From Methylophilales bacterium MBRSF5 (GTDB lineage: Bacteria > Pseudomonadota > Gammaproteobacteria > Burkholderiales > Methylophilaceae): a stretch of 64,000 nt of DNA. A model generated the notes under the pieces. That model made no database searches. It saw only the letters and a program-made list of their open reading frames with translations, and was not told where the DNA came from. The stretch covers positions 620,001 to 684,000 of the forward strand of contig CP011001.1 of NCBI GenBank assembly GCA_001044335.1, given 5' to 3'. Of this stretch, positions 1 through 8,245 are shown piece by piece. Each line of letters opens with the position of its first letter. Position 1 is the stretch's first letter. The translations under genes were made by a program, and so were the position numbers.

Positions 1-660
1 CTCCACCAAGCCCTCCTCTAGCATGGTTTTAGTCCTAAGTGAGATTGCATCATGAAGCTTTTTTCGATCATTGGGTACCAGGGCAATTTTAAGGATATCT
101 TTATCATGGGTGGAATCTTCCTTAGGATTTTTGTTATAAAAACTGGATAGAGGCTGATCAGATATTAAAAATACCTCATAAGATCTCATCAACCTCTGCT
201 TGTCCGTATTGACAATTTTTGACAGAGGGTCGACCTCCATTACTTTTGCTGCAAGCCAATCTAAACCATTAACGTTAACTAATTCCTCTACATGCTTTCT
301 AACGTCTGGAGTCGATCTTGGTATATCGTCAAGAGGGTTAAGGATGGCATTAAAATACATCATAGTTCCACCCACCAAAAGCGGGTTAATTCCCGTGCCA
401 TTTAATTGATTTAAAATTTGTTGATAGTGATTTAAAAAATGATCAACTGAAAAATTATCGCAGGGTGAAATAATACTTATCAACTCGTGAGGGTATTTTT
501 TTAATTCATCTGCTGGCAGTTTAGCCGAGCCAATATTGCAATCAGAATAAATCTGTGTGGCATCGACATTTACAAGCTGAAGCTTTAATTCTTGAAATAG
601 TTGTGTTGCAATCCGTGTTTTACCAGAGGCTGTAGGGCCCATTAAAAATACTTGTTTCAC
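1..660 (-). CDS. miaA: tRNA dimethylallyltransferase MiaA, C-terminus cut by window edge
   Basis: MiaA transfers a dimethylallyl group to N6 of A37 in tRNAs that read UNN codons. I translated this from the minus strand. The P-loop GPTASGKT lies at residues 8-15, a DATQIYSD stretch near residues 33-40 sits where the family has its substrate-binding DSxQ/Y motif, and VGGTMMYFNA follows near residue 100. The start is GTG at 660-658, overlapping the amiC stop in a GTGA arrangement. That supports translational coupling and this start. About 220 of the usual roughly 310 residues are present, and the rest lies left of base 1. In many proteobacteria mutL sits between amiB/amiC and miaA; here it is absent. 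Confidence 0.93.
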   Translation of the reverse strand, partial: MKQVFLMGPTASGKTRIATQLFQELKLQLVNVDATQIYSDCNIGSAKLPADELKKYPHELISIISPCDNFSVDHFLNHYQQILNQLNGTGINPLLVGGTMMYFNAILNPLDDIPRSTPDVRKHVEELVNVNGLDWLAAKVMEVDPLSKIVNTDKQRLMRSYEVFLISDQPLSSFYNKNPKEDSTHDKDILKIALVPNDRKKLHDAISLRTKTMLEEGLVE

Positions 661-1910
661 TGTTCAGACTCATAAAAGAAGGCAAGGTTGGCGCCTGTTT
701 TAAGGTATGTTTTGATACCCTTTACCACACTTTCAGCTAGTTTAATTTGAAAGCTTTCTGACCTGAGGTTTTTTTCCTCCTTTGGATTACTTATAAATGC
801 AGTCTCGACAAGTATAGATGGGATATCCGGAGCTTTTAGAACTGCAAAACCAGCTTGCTCCACATATTTTTTATGTAATGTATTCACCTTGCCCATCTCA
901 TCTAAAACATACCGTCCCAATTTCATTGAATCATTAATCGTCGCACTTAAAGACAAATCGAGTAAAGTTTGCGCCAAAACTGGATGCTTATCATCAATAC
1001 TGACCCCGCCAATCAAATCTGACTCATTTTCTTTATTAGCTATAAATTTAGCAAATGCACTTGAAGCCCCTCTCTCGGACAAAGCAAATACGGAGGATCC
1101 TTTCACAGATTTCTTTGTAAAAGCATCCGCATGAATTGACACAAATAGATCAGCCTCAAGCTTTCTAGCTTTGGCAACTCTTTTTGCCAATGGGACAAAA
1201 TAATCGCCATCACGAATTAAAACCCCTTGCAGGTTTGGCTCTTTATTAATCGCATCTCGTAATTTCTTCGCAATGGCCAGGGTGATGTCTTTTTCTTTTG
1301 TACCCGATGATCCTCTTGCACCAGGGTCCTCTCCGCCATGCCCAGCATCAATTGCCACAACGATTTTAACCTGTTCAGCCACTTTTGGCTGAGCATCCTT
1401 GGATTCTTCTTTAATGGTTAAGTTGGTTTTTTCATCTTTAACCTTTTGAGTATTATCTTTTTGATCATCACTTGCCTTAGCCTGCAATTGTTTTAATAAA
1501 TGTGCAATTTCATCTTCCTCATGATAGACATCGACAACAAGACGATGGCCGTATGATTTGATAGGTTTTAAACTGAAGATTTTAATTTTAGACTCATGAC
1601 GCAAATCGACCACAATACGCACTGTACTAGGGTCATACTGTGCTACACGCACCCCGGAAATAGATGAATTTTCCTTAAAATCTACCTTAGATAAATCTTT
1701 TAAATTATTGTTTATATTGATACTTTTCAAATCAATAACCACGCGATCTGGATTTTTTAAAATTGATTGATCATTTTTTATGTAGTCAGTGGATTCAATA
1801 GTAAATCTCGTATATTCATTGGATGGCCACACACGAGTTTGCACATCCGCAAACACATTTGTTATAAAAAAAGCTAACAGAATGCTAAAACAAACTCTAA
1901 ATAACGGCAT
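657..1910 (-). CDS. amiC: N-acetylmuramoyl-L-alanine amidase (AmiC type)
   Basis: This periplasmic zinc amidase cleaves septal peptidoglycan between MurNAc and L-Ala during daughter-cell separation. The 417-residue protein has a signal peptide (hydrophobic residues about 5-21, ending VFA), an AMIN septum-targeting domain at about 25-135, a charged Lys/Glu-rich linker, and an amidase_3 domain from about 185. Catalytic-domain motifs are DAGHGGEDPGARG (zinc His), SIHADA (second zinc His) and VETAFISN (catalytic Glu). The start overlaps the tsaE end by 14 bases and the stop overlaps the miaA GTG, so tsaE-amiC-miaA is one operon. AmiB versus AmiC naming is not decided by sequence alone. Confidence 0.93.
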   Translation of the reverse strand: MPLFRVCFSILLAFFITNVFADVQTRVWPSNEYTRFTIESTDYIKNDQSILKNPDRVVIDLKSININNNLKDLSKVDFKENSSISGVRVAQYDPSTVRIVVDLRHESKIKIFSLKPIKSYGHRLVVDVYHEEDEIAHLLKQLQAKASDDQKDNTQKVKDEKTNLTIKEESKDAQPKVAEQVKIVVAIDAGHGGEDPGARGSSGTKEKDITLAIAKKLRDAINKEPNLQGVLIRDGDYFVPLAKRVAKARKLEADLFVSIHADAFTKKSVKGSSVFALSERGASSAFAKFIANKENESDLIGGVSIDDKHPVLAQTLLDLSLSATINDSMKLGRYVLDEMGKVNTLHKKYVEQAGFAVLKAPDIPSILVETAFISNPKEEKNLRSESFQIKLAESVVKGIKTYLKTGANLAFFYESEQ

Positions 1911-2349
1911 TACCAGCCTCTTCTTTGAAACAAATGTCCATTATTCTGAAATCAAGTTGCTCAGTTGAGATATTGATCTCTATATCAGGTTTAATATTCA
2001 CACCCTTAATTTTTTCAGGCCACTCAATAATAGAAATCGTATTTTCTGTGATTAAGTAATCATCAAATCCACCACTAAACCATTCCTCAGGACATCCAAA
2101 ACGGTATAGGTCAAAATGATGTACAGTCAGATTTTTTAATTGATGCGTTTCTACAAGATTGTAAGTTGGGCTCTTTACTTTATCCCGGTAACCCAAAGAC
2201 TTTAGTAAATATCTCACTAATGTAGTTTTTCCAGCTCCAAGCTCACCCTTGAGGAAAATAACCATGCCCGCTTTGAGCTGGGGTGCGACAAGTTCGGCAA
2301 CTTTTTTTGTATCTTCCTCAGATTTGCAGATATGATGTGTATGATCCAT
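1897..2349 (-). CDS. tsaE: tRNA threonylcarbamoyladenosine biosynthesis ATPase TsaE
   Basis: TsaE is the ATPase partner of TsaB and TsaD in t6A37 synthesis on ANN-decoding tRNAs. The 150-residue product is of normal length. Walker A GELGAGKTT lies at residues 35-43, SPTYNLVETH matches the family switch region, and a conserved HFDLYRF motif follows. It is first in the tsaE-amiC-miaA operon. Its ATG is only 26 bases from the divergent queG start, so promoters must lie partly inside the neighbouring coding sequences. Two tRNA position-37 modification genes (tsaE, miaA) therefore share this operon. Confidence 0.94.
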   Translation of the reverse strand: MDHTHHICKSEEDTKKVAELVAPQLKAGMVIFLKGELGAGKTTLVRYLLKSLGYRDKVKSPTYNLVETHQLKNLTVHHFDLYRFGCPEEWFSGGFDDYLITENTISIIEWPEKIKGVNIKPDIEINISTEQLDFRIMDICFKEEAGNAVI

Positions 2350-2361
2350 TACTTCATAGTT

Positions 2362-2367
2362 TATTAT
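2362..2367 (+). promoter_or_regulatory. Possible -10 box for queG
   Basis: TATTAT ends 8 bases before the queG ATG at 2376 in the 26-base gap between tsaE and queG. If used, transcription would start at or next to the ATG and give a leaderless message. That fits the lack of any Shine-Dalgarno sequence. The region is AT-rich, so a chance match is likely. Confidence 0.25.
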
Positions 2368-2375
2368 TTTTTTTC

Positions 2376-3452
2376 ATGTTAGATAAGGCTTATTGGAAAG
2401 ATATATCAAAAAAAATTATAGCCACTGGTAAAGAACTAGGATTTAATGATGTAGGAATATCTGATACCGTAATTAATCAAAACCAGGGGCTGTATAAAGA
2501 GTGGATTGACGCTAAAAATCATGGCGCCATGTCTTATCTCGAAGATCATCAAGACATTAAATTTGATCCTGAGAATATTTTGGCAAACACCAAAAGTATC
2601 ATCAGTGTTAGGCTTGATTATCTTCCACTTAACGAAAATCTTATTAACTTAATTAATCAAAAAGATAAAGCCTACATAGCCCGCTATGCTCTTGGAAAGG
2701 ATTATCACAAGACATTAAAGAAAAAACTTAATCACTTTGGCAGTTTGATTAAATCTATAATCTCAGAAAGTAATTTTGATTTTAAATACAGAGCGATAAC
2801 TGATTCAGCACCAAGCCCAGAAATTGAGATTGCGACTCAGGCTGGCCTGGGTTGGCGTGGAAAAAATACATTATTACTCAACAAGAATAATGGCTCGTGG
2901 TTCTTTCTTGGTGAACTATATACGAACGCTCCATTAGTTTTCAATCAAACAAGTAGCACAAATCACTGCGGCTCTTGCTCAGCCTGTATTGACATTTGTC
3001 CCACCCAGGCCATTGAAAAACCTTACTATCTAAATGCATCTAAGTGTATCTCCTACTGGACAATTGAACATAAAGGCACAATTCCTATAAGCTTTAGGAG
3101 AAAAATTGGTAATCGAATATATGGCTGTGATGATTGTCAGATTATCTGTCCATGGAATAAATTTGCTAAGAAAAGTACTGAAATAGATTTTTTTGTAAGA
3201 CATAAGTTAAATAACATTTCTCTTATGGACTGTTTTTTGATGGATAACCACCGTTTTAATGAATACTTCAATGGAAGCGCCATCAAGCGGATTGGTTATG
3301 AAAAATGGATTAGTAATGTCGCAATTGCTCTTGGTAACGCAGACCATGATCAAAATATTTTAGACGCTTTAATGAAACGAAGTGAGGATCCGTCAAATTT
3401 AATCAAAGAACATGTTTTATGGGCAATAAGCGAACAAGAAGCGAAGAAATAA
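2376..3452 (+). CDS. queG: Epoxyqueuosine reductase QueG
   Basis: QueG reduces epoxyqueuosine to queuosine in tRNA, the last step of queuosine synthesis. It uses cobalamin and two [4Fe-4S] clusters. The 358-residue product carries cluster motifs CGSCSACIDICP near residue 198 and GCDDCQIICPW near residue 250, plus a C-terminal HEAT-like tail. I place the start at ATG 2376 (MLDKAYWKD). An in-frame ATG at 2283 would add 31 hydrophobic residues that are antisense to the tsaE N-terminus and unlike the family. No Shine-Dalgarno is visible. queD for an earlier step of the same pathway lies at 12.7 kb. Confidence 0.94.
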   Translation: MLDKAYWKDISKKIIATGKELGFNDVGISDTVINQNQGLYKEWIDAKNHGAMSYLEDHQDIKFDPENILANTKSIISVRLDYLPLNENLINLINQKDKAYIARYALGKDYHKTLKKKLNHFGSLIKSIISESNFDFKYRAITDSAPSPEIEIATQAGLGWRGKNTLLLNKNNGSWFFLGELYTNAPLVFNQTSSTNHCGSCSACIDICPTQAIEKPYYLNASKCISYWTIEHKGTIPISFRRKIGNRIYGCDDCQIICPWNKFAKKSTEIDFFVRHKLNNISLMDCFLMDNHRFNEYFNGSAIKRIGYEKWISNVAIALGNADHDQNILDALMKRSEDPSNLIKEHVLWAISEQEAKK

Positions 3453-3459
3453 AATATTT

Positions 3460-3471
3460 TTTTGCTATAAT
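3460..3471 (+). promoter_or_regulatory. Extended -10 promoter for pgi
   Basis: A perfect TATAAT at 3466-3471 is preceded by TG one base upstream (TGCTATAAT), an extended -10 element. No convincing -35 is visible, as is usual for this class. The predicted start would leave a leader of about 33 bases before the pgi ATG. It sits in the only gap between queG and pgi. Confidence 0.55.
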
Positions 3472-3510
3472 AGCGCTTTCAATTTTACTCACCTAAATTA
3501 ACATTTATAA

Positions 3511-5163
3511 ATGACGAAAATAATTGACTCTAACGAGTGGCAAGACCTAAAAAAACATTTTGACAATATCAAAAATGTTCAGATGCGCGACCTGTTTAAA
3601 GAAGACGAGCAGCGTTTTGAAAAATTTCATCTAGCATTGGATGATTTTTTATTTGATTTTTCAAAAAATAGAATAAATGACAAAACCTTAGACCTTCTTA
3701 ACAAATTAGCTATTAAAGCTGATGTAGAAGGTTGGAGAGCTAGACAATTTAGTGGAGAGAAAATAAACACAACAGAAGATCGTGCCGTTCTTCATACAGC
3801 ACTTCGTTCGCAAGACATTGATCCCATTGTCGTTGATGGTGTTGATGTTAAACCAGAAGTTATAAAAGTTTTAAAGCAGGTTGAGAACTTTAGTAATTCT
3901 ATTAATGATGGATCCTGGAAAGGGTTTACTGGAAAAAAAATAAATACGATCGTAAATATCGGAATCGGTGGTTCTGACTTAGGTCCTGCAATGGTATGTA
4001 AAGCGTTAAAGCCATATTCACAAAAAAATTTACATATTCATTTTGTGTCAAATGTAGATGGTGCAGACTTAGCATTAACGCTTGAACAGTGTGACCCTGA
4101 AACCACCCTCTTTATAGTTGCCTCCAAAACTTTTACCACCCAAGAAACGATGACCAATGCTTTTTCTGCTCGACATTGGTTTTTAAATCATGCAAAAAAT
4201 AATAATGCCATCAGTCAACATTTTGTTGCCGTATCTACTAATACCGAAAAAGTAAAAGAATTTGGCATAAACGAAGAAAATATGTTTATTTTTTGGGATT
4301 GGGTTGGTGGAAGATACTCTTTATGGTCATCAATTGGGTTGTCAATCTCCATTTACTTAGGTTTTGAAAATTTTAAAGATCTTCAAAGTGGTGCTTATGA
4401 GATGGATCAACATTTTCTTCATGCCCCAATAGAAAAAAATATGCCAATTCAGATGGCTTTAATTGGCATTTGGTATAACAATTTCTTTAAATTCAACACA
4501 CAAGCTATTCTTCCTTATGATCAAGGGCTGTCCTTGCTGCCATCTTATTTGCAGCAAGCAGACATGGAAAGTAATGGTAAGTTTATTGATCGAGATGGCA
4601 ACCGAGTATGCTTAGAGACAGGTCCAGTTATATGGGGTGAGTCAGGCACAAATGGACAACACGCCTTCTACCAATTGATTCATCAAGGAACGCAGTTTGT
4701 ACCATGTGATTTTATTATGCCCATAAAATCTCACTACAACCCTGGAGATAAAAAGAATCTTCATCATAAAATCTTGATGTCCAATCTTCTTGCTCAATCA
4801 CAGTCGTTAATGATGGGTAAAACTATTGATGAAGCTCGGTCTGAGCTCATTAATTCAGGATTAAGTGATCAAGAAATATCCTCTTTACTACCTCATCGAT
4901 CGTTCGAAGGAAATAGACCAAGCAATACTATCCTGTTCGAAAAGCTTACGCCAAAAAATCTAGGTAAGCTAATAGCGCTCTATGAACACAAAATATTTGT
5001 TCAAGGCATCATATGGAATATTAATTCATTTGACCAATGGGGAGTTGAATATGGCAAGCAAATCGCCCGCCTCGTTTTACCTAAAATTCAAGGTGAAAAG
5101 ACGACTAGCTGTTTTGATGCCTCAACGAATAATCTGATAGATTACATTAAAAAAAATTGCTAA
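3511..5163 (+). CDS. pgi: Glucose-6-phosphate isomerase
   Basis: Pgi interconverts glucose 6-phosphate and fructose 6-phosphate in the cytoplasm. In an organism with the RuMP cycle it links fructose 6-phosphate from HPS/PHI to the oxidative and Entner-Doudoroff branches. The 550-residue length is standard for the long bacterial type. The sugar-phosphate motif GIGGSDLGPAM begins near residue 151, catalytic-Glu region GESGTNGQHAFYQ lies near 375, and family signature DQWGVEYGKQIA near 507. No clear Shine-Dalgarno precedes the ATG. The gene converges on sppA with only 4 bases between stop codons. Confidence 0.96.
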   Translation: MTKIIDSNEWQDLKKHFDNIKNVQMRDLFKEDEQRFEKFHLALDDFLFDFSKNRINDKTLDLLNKLAIKADVEGWRARQFSGEKINTTEDRAVLHTALRSQDIDPIVVDGVDVKPEVIKVLKQVENFSNSINDGSWKGFTGKKINTIVNIGIGGSDLGPAMVCKALKPYSQKNLHIHFVSNVDGADLALTLEQCDPETTLFIVASKTFTTQETMTNAFSARHWFLNHAKNNNAISQHFVAVSTNTEKVKEFGINEENMFIFWDWVGGRYSLWSSIGLSISIYLGFENFKDLQSGAYEMDQHFLHAPIEKNMPIQMALIGIWYNNFFKFNTQAILPYDQGLSLLPSYLQQADMESNGKFIDRDGNRVCLETGPVIWGESGTNGQHAFYQLIHQGTQFVPCDFIMPIKSHYNPGDKKNLHHKILMSNLLAQSQSLMMGKTIDEARSELINSGLSDQEISSLLPHRSFEGNRPSNTILFEKLTPKNLGKLIALYEHKIFVQGIIWNINSFDQWGVEYGKQIARLVLPKIQGEKTTSCFDASTNNLIDYIKKNC

Positions 5164-5167
5164 ATAA

Positions 5168-6118
5168 TTAATTTAATTGATAATTTTTATTTATTACTTG
5201 ACTGTGTAACACACTGCCAATGCCAGCCCCTAGTTTTTTTGCAAAGCGATCAGCAAAGGTTTCATAAGTCGTGAAATCAATCACTTTTTCATAACCAATT
5301 ACATCTTTTGCAATTGATGATACCGTCCCAAAGCCATCAATCAATCCCAATTTGTATGCTGACTCACCATTCCAAAACAACCCTGAGAATATTGACTGGT
5401 CCTCAGATAATCGATCCCCTCTGCCCTCTTTGACTGCAGTGATAAATTGCTGATGTACTTCATCGAGAAGTTGTTGTACATGTTTTCTGTGAGTAGGGTC
5501 TATAGGCTGGAATGGATCAAGAATTCCTTTATTTTTTCCTGCTGTCATTAGTCGTCTTTCTATTCCTAACTTTTCAATGGCTTGATCAAAGCCAAAACCA
5601 TTCATCAGGACCCCAATCGAGCCAACTATGCTTGATTTATTTGCATATATATCATCTGCAGCAACTGCGATGTAATATCCTCCTGAGGCACAAACATCTT
5701 CAACAACGACCTTAATAGGCTTTTCAGGGTAAATCAATTTAAGGCGTTTAATTTCATCGTTAATCATTGCAGACTGGACTGGGCTTCCACCTGGGCTATT
5801 AATACTAATAATGAGTCCTTTTGTGCCATCATTTTTCATTGCCTTTTGTAAGCTTTTTATTGCATCCTCTGCATTAATCTCAGACTCAGAGGAGATTATG
5901 CCATTTAGTTTGACTAAGGCTGTAAAATCTCCAGACGTATTTATCTGATCGCCAGGTTTACTAAGGAATATAAAAAGAAGGATGAAAAGGTATAAGAAGG
6001 TAACAATTTTAAAAAAGTTACTCCATCTGCGACTCCTTCTATTTTCAAGGAAGATATTGTTTAATAACGTATTCAGCGCCTGGTCTTTAACTTCTTGGTC
6101 TTTATTTTTTACTGTCAT
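5168..6118 (-). CDS. sppA: Signal peptide peptidase SppA, short (36K) type
   Basis: SppA is an inner-membrane serine protease of family S49 that degrades cleaved signal peptides. The 316-residue protein has one N-terminal membrane segment at about 38-53 after a basic stretch (RRSRRW) and one protease domain. ISINSPGGSP is at about 104-113. The nucleophile is probably Ser145 in ASGGYY, with Lys197 about 52 residues later, the spacing known for the single-domain Bacillus enzyme. The start overlaps the upstream Rieske gene by 17 bases and has a GAGGT Shine-Dalgarno. It belongs to a minus-strand run rluC-HAD-Rieske-sppA. Confidence 0.92.
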   Translation of the reverse strand: MTVKNKDQEVKDQALNTLLNNIFLENRRSRRWSNFFKIVTFLYLFILLFIFLSKPGDQINTSGDFTALVKLNGIISSESEINAEDAIKSLQKAMKNDGTKGLIISINSPGGSPVQSAMINDEIKRLKLIYPEKPIKVVVEDVCASGGYYIAVAADDIYANKSSIVGSIGVLMNGFGFDQAIEKLGIERRLMTAGKNKGILDPFQPIDPTHRKHVQQLLDEVHQQFITAVKEGRGDRLSEDQSIFSGLFWNGESAYKLGLIDGFGTVSSIAKDVIGYEKVIDFTTYETFADRFAKKLGAGIGSVLHSQVINKNYQLN

Positions 6119-6449
6119 CGTAAATTACCTCAATTTTATAATTTCTCTCAATAACCTCTAATTTTTTTAGGTATTTTGACTTGCACGGGCCGGAAAGGCA
6201 ATGGCCGGTTTTTGGATCGTATACGGCGCCATGGGTTGCGCATATCAAAAATTTTTCTGTTTCATCGAAAAAATGTACCTCATCCCAGTCAAGCTCAACT
6301 GGTAGATGTTGACATTGGTTAATGTAGGCATGAAATTCGCCTTCATAATAAACAACAAATATTGATGTTTCATTGGATACATATGATTTAACAGCCTTTG
6401 TAACTGAATTTATTATTTCATTTTTTTCAAAAATAATTGACTTAGGCAT
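6102..6449 (-). CDS. Rieske [2Fe-2S] ferredoxin-like protein
   Basis: This small soluble protein of 115 residues has one Rieske fold. Cluster ligands are visible as C46-x-H48 (CQH) and C70-x2-H73 (CATH), followed by the GAVYDPKTG loop. There is no membrane anchor, so it resembles the stand-alone NirD/ferredoxin-like Rieske proteins rather than respiratory subunits. Its partner and electron path cannot be read from the sequence. It overlaps both the HAD gene upstream and sppA downstream, so all are probably co-translated. The same neighbourhood next to rluC and rne is common in betaproteobacteria, where the protein remains uncharacterised. Confidence 0.85.
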   Translation of the reverse strand: MPKSIIFEKNEIINSVTKAVKSYVSNETSIFVVYYEGEFHAYINQCQHLPVELDWDEVHFFDETEKFLICATHGAVYDPKTGHCLSGPCKSKYLKKLEVIERNYKIEVIYDDSKK

Positions 6450-7080
6450 TATTTAATAACCAGTCAAATAAAGCCACGGGAGAGTCAGCAAAGAAATTTC
6501 CATAATCATCGAAATCTCCCGGTGAGCTTGCACCATAATTTACTCCAACAAAGCTAACATGGGCATTCTTTGCCATATTTTGGTCCATTAGTGAATCTCC
6601 CACCATTGTCACGGATGTGTGATCAAACATTAGATTTGTGTATATCTCTTCAATCATCTGGGGATGGGGTTTAGAAAAACATTCATCAGCAGTTTTTGAG
6701 TCGCTAAAATACTTCCCCAAATCATAAGCTGTAAAATCATTATCTAGTCCACGTCGACTTTTCCCGGTAGCAACAGCCAGAGTAAAATTATTTTTTTTTA
6801 AGCGATCAAAACCTAGAACCACGCCATCAAATGGTCTTGGCCGCTCAATGATATAAAGTTTTTTGTATAAGTCAGCAAACTCATTAAATTCTGCTTGAGA
6901 TTCCAAACCCGTTAGATTTTTAAAAGCAAAAGGAAGACTTAACCCAATAACTGACTTAATCTGTTTTTCCTCAAAAGTTTGTTTGTATAATGTGGAGCAC
7001 GCCTTATTAATCGATTCAACGATATGTGAAGTGCTATCAACGATTGTTCCATCCCAATCAAAAATAATTAATCTATTCAT
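6442..7080 (-). CDS. HAD-superfamily hydrolase, phosphoglycolate-phosphatase-like
   Basis: This 212-residue haloacid-dehalogenase-type phosphatase has motif I DWDGT (nucleophile Asp8, acid Asp10), a helical cap, motif II ATGKSRRG, and a motif III/IV region ending MVGDSLMDQNMAKNA. I chose ATG 7080 (MNRLIIFDWDGT). A TTG 15 bases upstream gives a longer frame but poorer family agreement. The gene overlaps the rluC end by 8 bases. The substrate is unknown, and a true phosphoglycolate phosphatase candidate (gph) occurs separately at 51.6 kb, so this copy probably has another small phosphoester substrate. Confidence 0.85.
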   Translation of the reverse strand: MNRLIIFDWDGTIVDSTSHIVESINKACSTLYKQTFEEKQIKSVIGLSLPFAFKNLTGLESQAEFNEFADLYKKLYIIERPRPFDGVVLGFDRLKKNNFTLAVATGKSRRGLDNDFTAYDLGKYFSDSKTADECFSKPHPQMIEEIYTNLMFDHTSVTMVGDSLMDQNMAKNAHVSFVGVNYGASSPGDFDDYGNFFADSPVALFDWLLNNA

Positions 7081-7993
7081 CAAAAAATTTCCCAAGCTCT
7101 AGTGGTAAATCTGCAGTAAGCTCCACTTTTTCGTTAGTAAATGGATGAAAAAAGGATAACTTATGAGCATGAAGAAACATTCTTTTTAAGCCACTTGAGT
7201 GTAATTTTTTATTAAGTGCAAAGTCACCGTACTTGTCATCACCAAGCACTGGGAAGCCCAAGAAAGCAAGCTGAACTCGAATTTGATGTGTTCTACCAGT
7301 TATTATTTGTGCAGACAATAATGATTTGTTCTGTATTTGTTTAACAAGATAAAAAATTGATTTGGATAATTTTCCCTTCAGAGGATCTTCTACCACATTT
7401 ACATGATGACCCTCAGGTGTTTGTTTTTTTTCCAATCGAAGACTTACTTCTTTCTTTTTGGAATCCCAATTACCTTTGACTGCCACAAGATAATTTTTTT
7501 TAATTTTTTTATTTCGAAAAAGTTCTTGCATTGACCTTAGAGCGGATCTTTTTTTTGCTATAACAATAACACCGGAGGTATTTTTATCTATGCGATGCAC
7601 TAACTCTAGAAATTTATATTCAGACTTTAAATGTCTCATGCGTTCAATTAAGCCAAAATCAATCCCGCTCCCTCCATGCACAGCCAGGCCGCTTGGCTTA
7701 TCAACCACCAACAGCCATTCGTCTTCAAAAATAATATGTGGTTTAAATTTGCTAGAAGGTTTTCTTTCTTTTTTTTCAATAAATTCAATCGGAGGGATTC
7801 TGACGACATCATGAATTTTTAACTTATAAAGAGTTTTTATTCTTTTCTTATTTACCCTTACCTCCCCATTGCGAATAATTTTGAATATGTGGTTTTTTGG
7901 AACATCTTTAAATGTTTTAAATAAAAAATTATCAATCCGTTGGTCTTCAGATGACTCATCTATATCTATATATTGAATTTGCTTATTCTGCAT
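7073..7993 (-). CDS. rluC: 23S rRNA pseudouridine synthase RluC
   Basis: RluC makes pseudouridines 955, 2504 and 2580 (E. coli numbering) in 23S rRNA. The 306-residue protein has an N-terminal S4 RNA-binding domain at about 18-75 and a RluA-type catalytic domain. The catalytic Asp136 lies in HRIDKNTSG. ITGRTHQIRVQ and HAHKLSFFHP are further family motifs. It is divergent from rne, as in many proteobacteria, and leads the rluC-HAD-Rieske-sppA operon. RluD cannot be excluded from motifs alone, but the rne neighbourhood favours RluC. Confidence 0.93.
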   Translation of the reverse strand: MQNKQIQYIDIDESSEDQRIDNFLFKTFKDVPKNHIFKIIRNGEVRVNKKRIKTLYKLKIHDVVRIPPIEFIEKKERKPSSKFKPHIIFEDEWLLVVDKPSGLAVHGGSGIDFGLIERMRHLKSEYKFLELVHRIDKNTSGVIVIAKKRSALRSMQELFRNKKIKKNYLVAVKGNWDSKKKEVSLRLEKKQTPEGHHVNVVEDPLKGKLSKSIFYLVKQIQNKSLLSAQIITGRTHQIRVQLAFLGFPVLGDDKYGDFALNKKLHSSGLKRMFLHAHKLSFFHPFTNEKVELTADLPLELGKFFDE

Positions 7994-7997
7994 CTAA

Positions 7998-8239
7998 TTG
8001 TTTTCTTTTTATCCGTTTTACCCTATACTCTTAGTGTAGTCTTTAAATCAAAATAGTTGATTTTAAAGAATTTTTTTGAACATGAACATGAAAGATTGTA
8101 ACCCCATTTACGAATAGATGTTAAGAGTTGCAATTTTTAAATAAGATTTTTGATATTAGAATTTTAATTAAGCTTTTCAATAAAAATTTAAAAAGCTTAA
8201 AAATATTCCTATCTGAATCTTCTTAATCTATAAGGAGAT
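7998..8239 (+). promoter_or_regulatory. Structured 5' leader and promoter region of rne
   Basis: This 246-base divergent gap between rluC and rne holds three visible elements. A possible -10 TATACT lies at 8024-8029, with a weak TTGTTT upstream. Next is an imperfect hairpin with arms 8040-8051 and 8057-8069 (one bulged base), followed by T7 at 8071-8077, which looks like an attenuator. Last is a perfect 10-bp inverted repeat, arms 8168-8177 and 8191-8200, with a 13-base loop. AAGGAG at 8232-8237 is the rne Shine-Dalgarno. In E. coli the rne leader hairpins mediate autoregulation by RNase E; a similar role here is inference. Confidence 0.5.
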
Positions 8240-8245
8240 ATGATA

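Noticed and set aside
2283-2375. Longer N-terminus for queG from ATG 2283
   Set aside because: The extra 31 residues are antisense to the start of tsaE, are hydrophobic, and do not match the family. ATG 2376 gives a standard N-terminus.
7081-7095. TTG start adding five residues to the HAD phosphatase
   Set aside because: ATG 7080 puts motif I at the usual distance from the start; the extension lies in the rluC end and shows no support.
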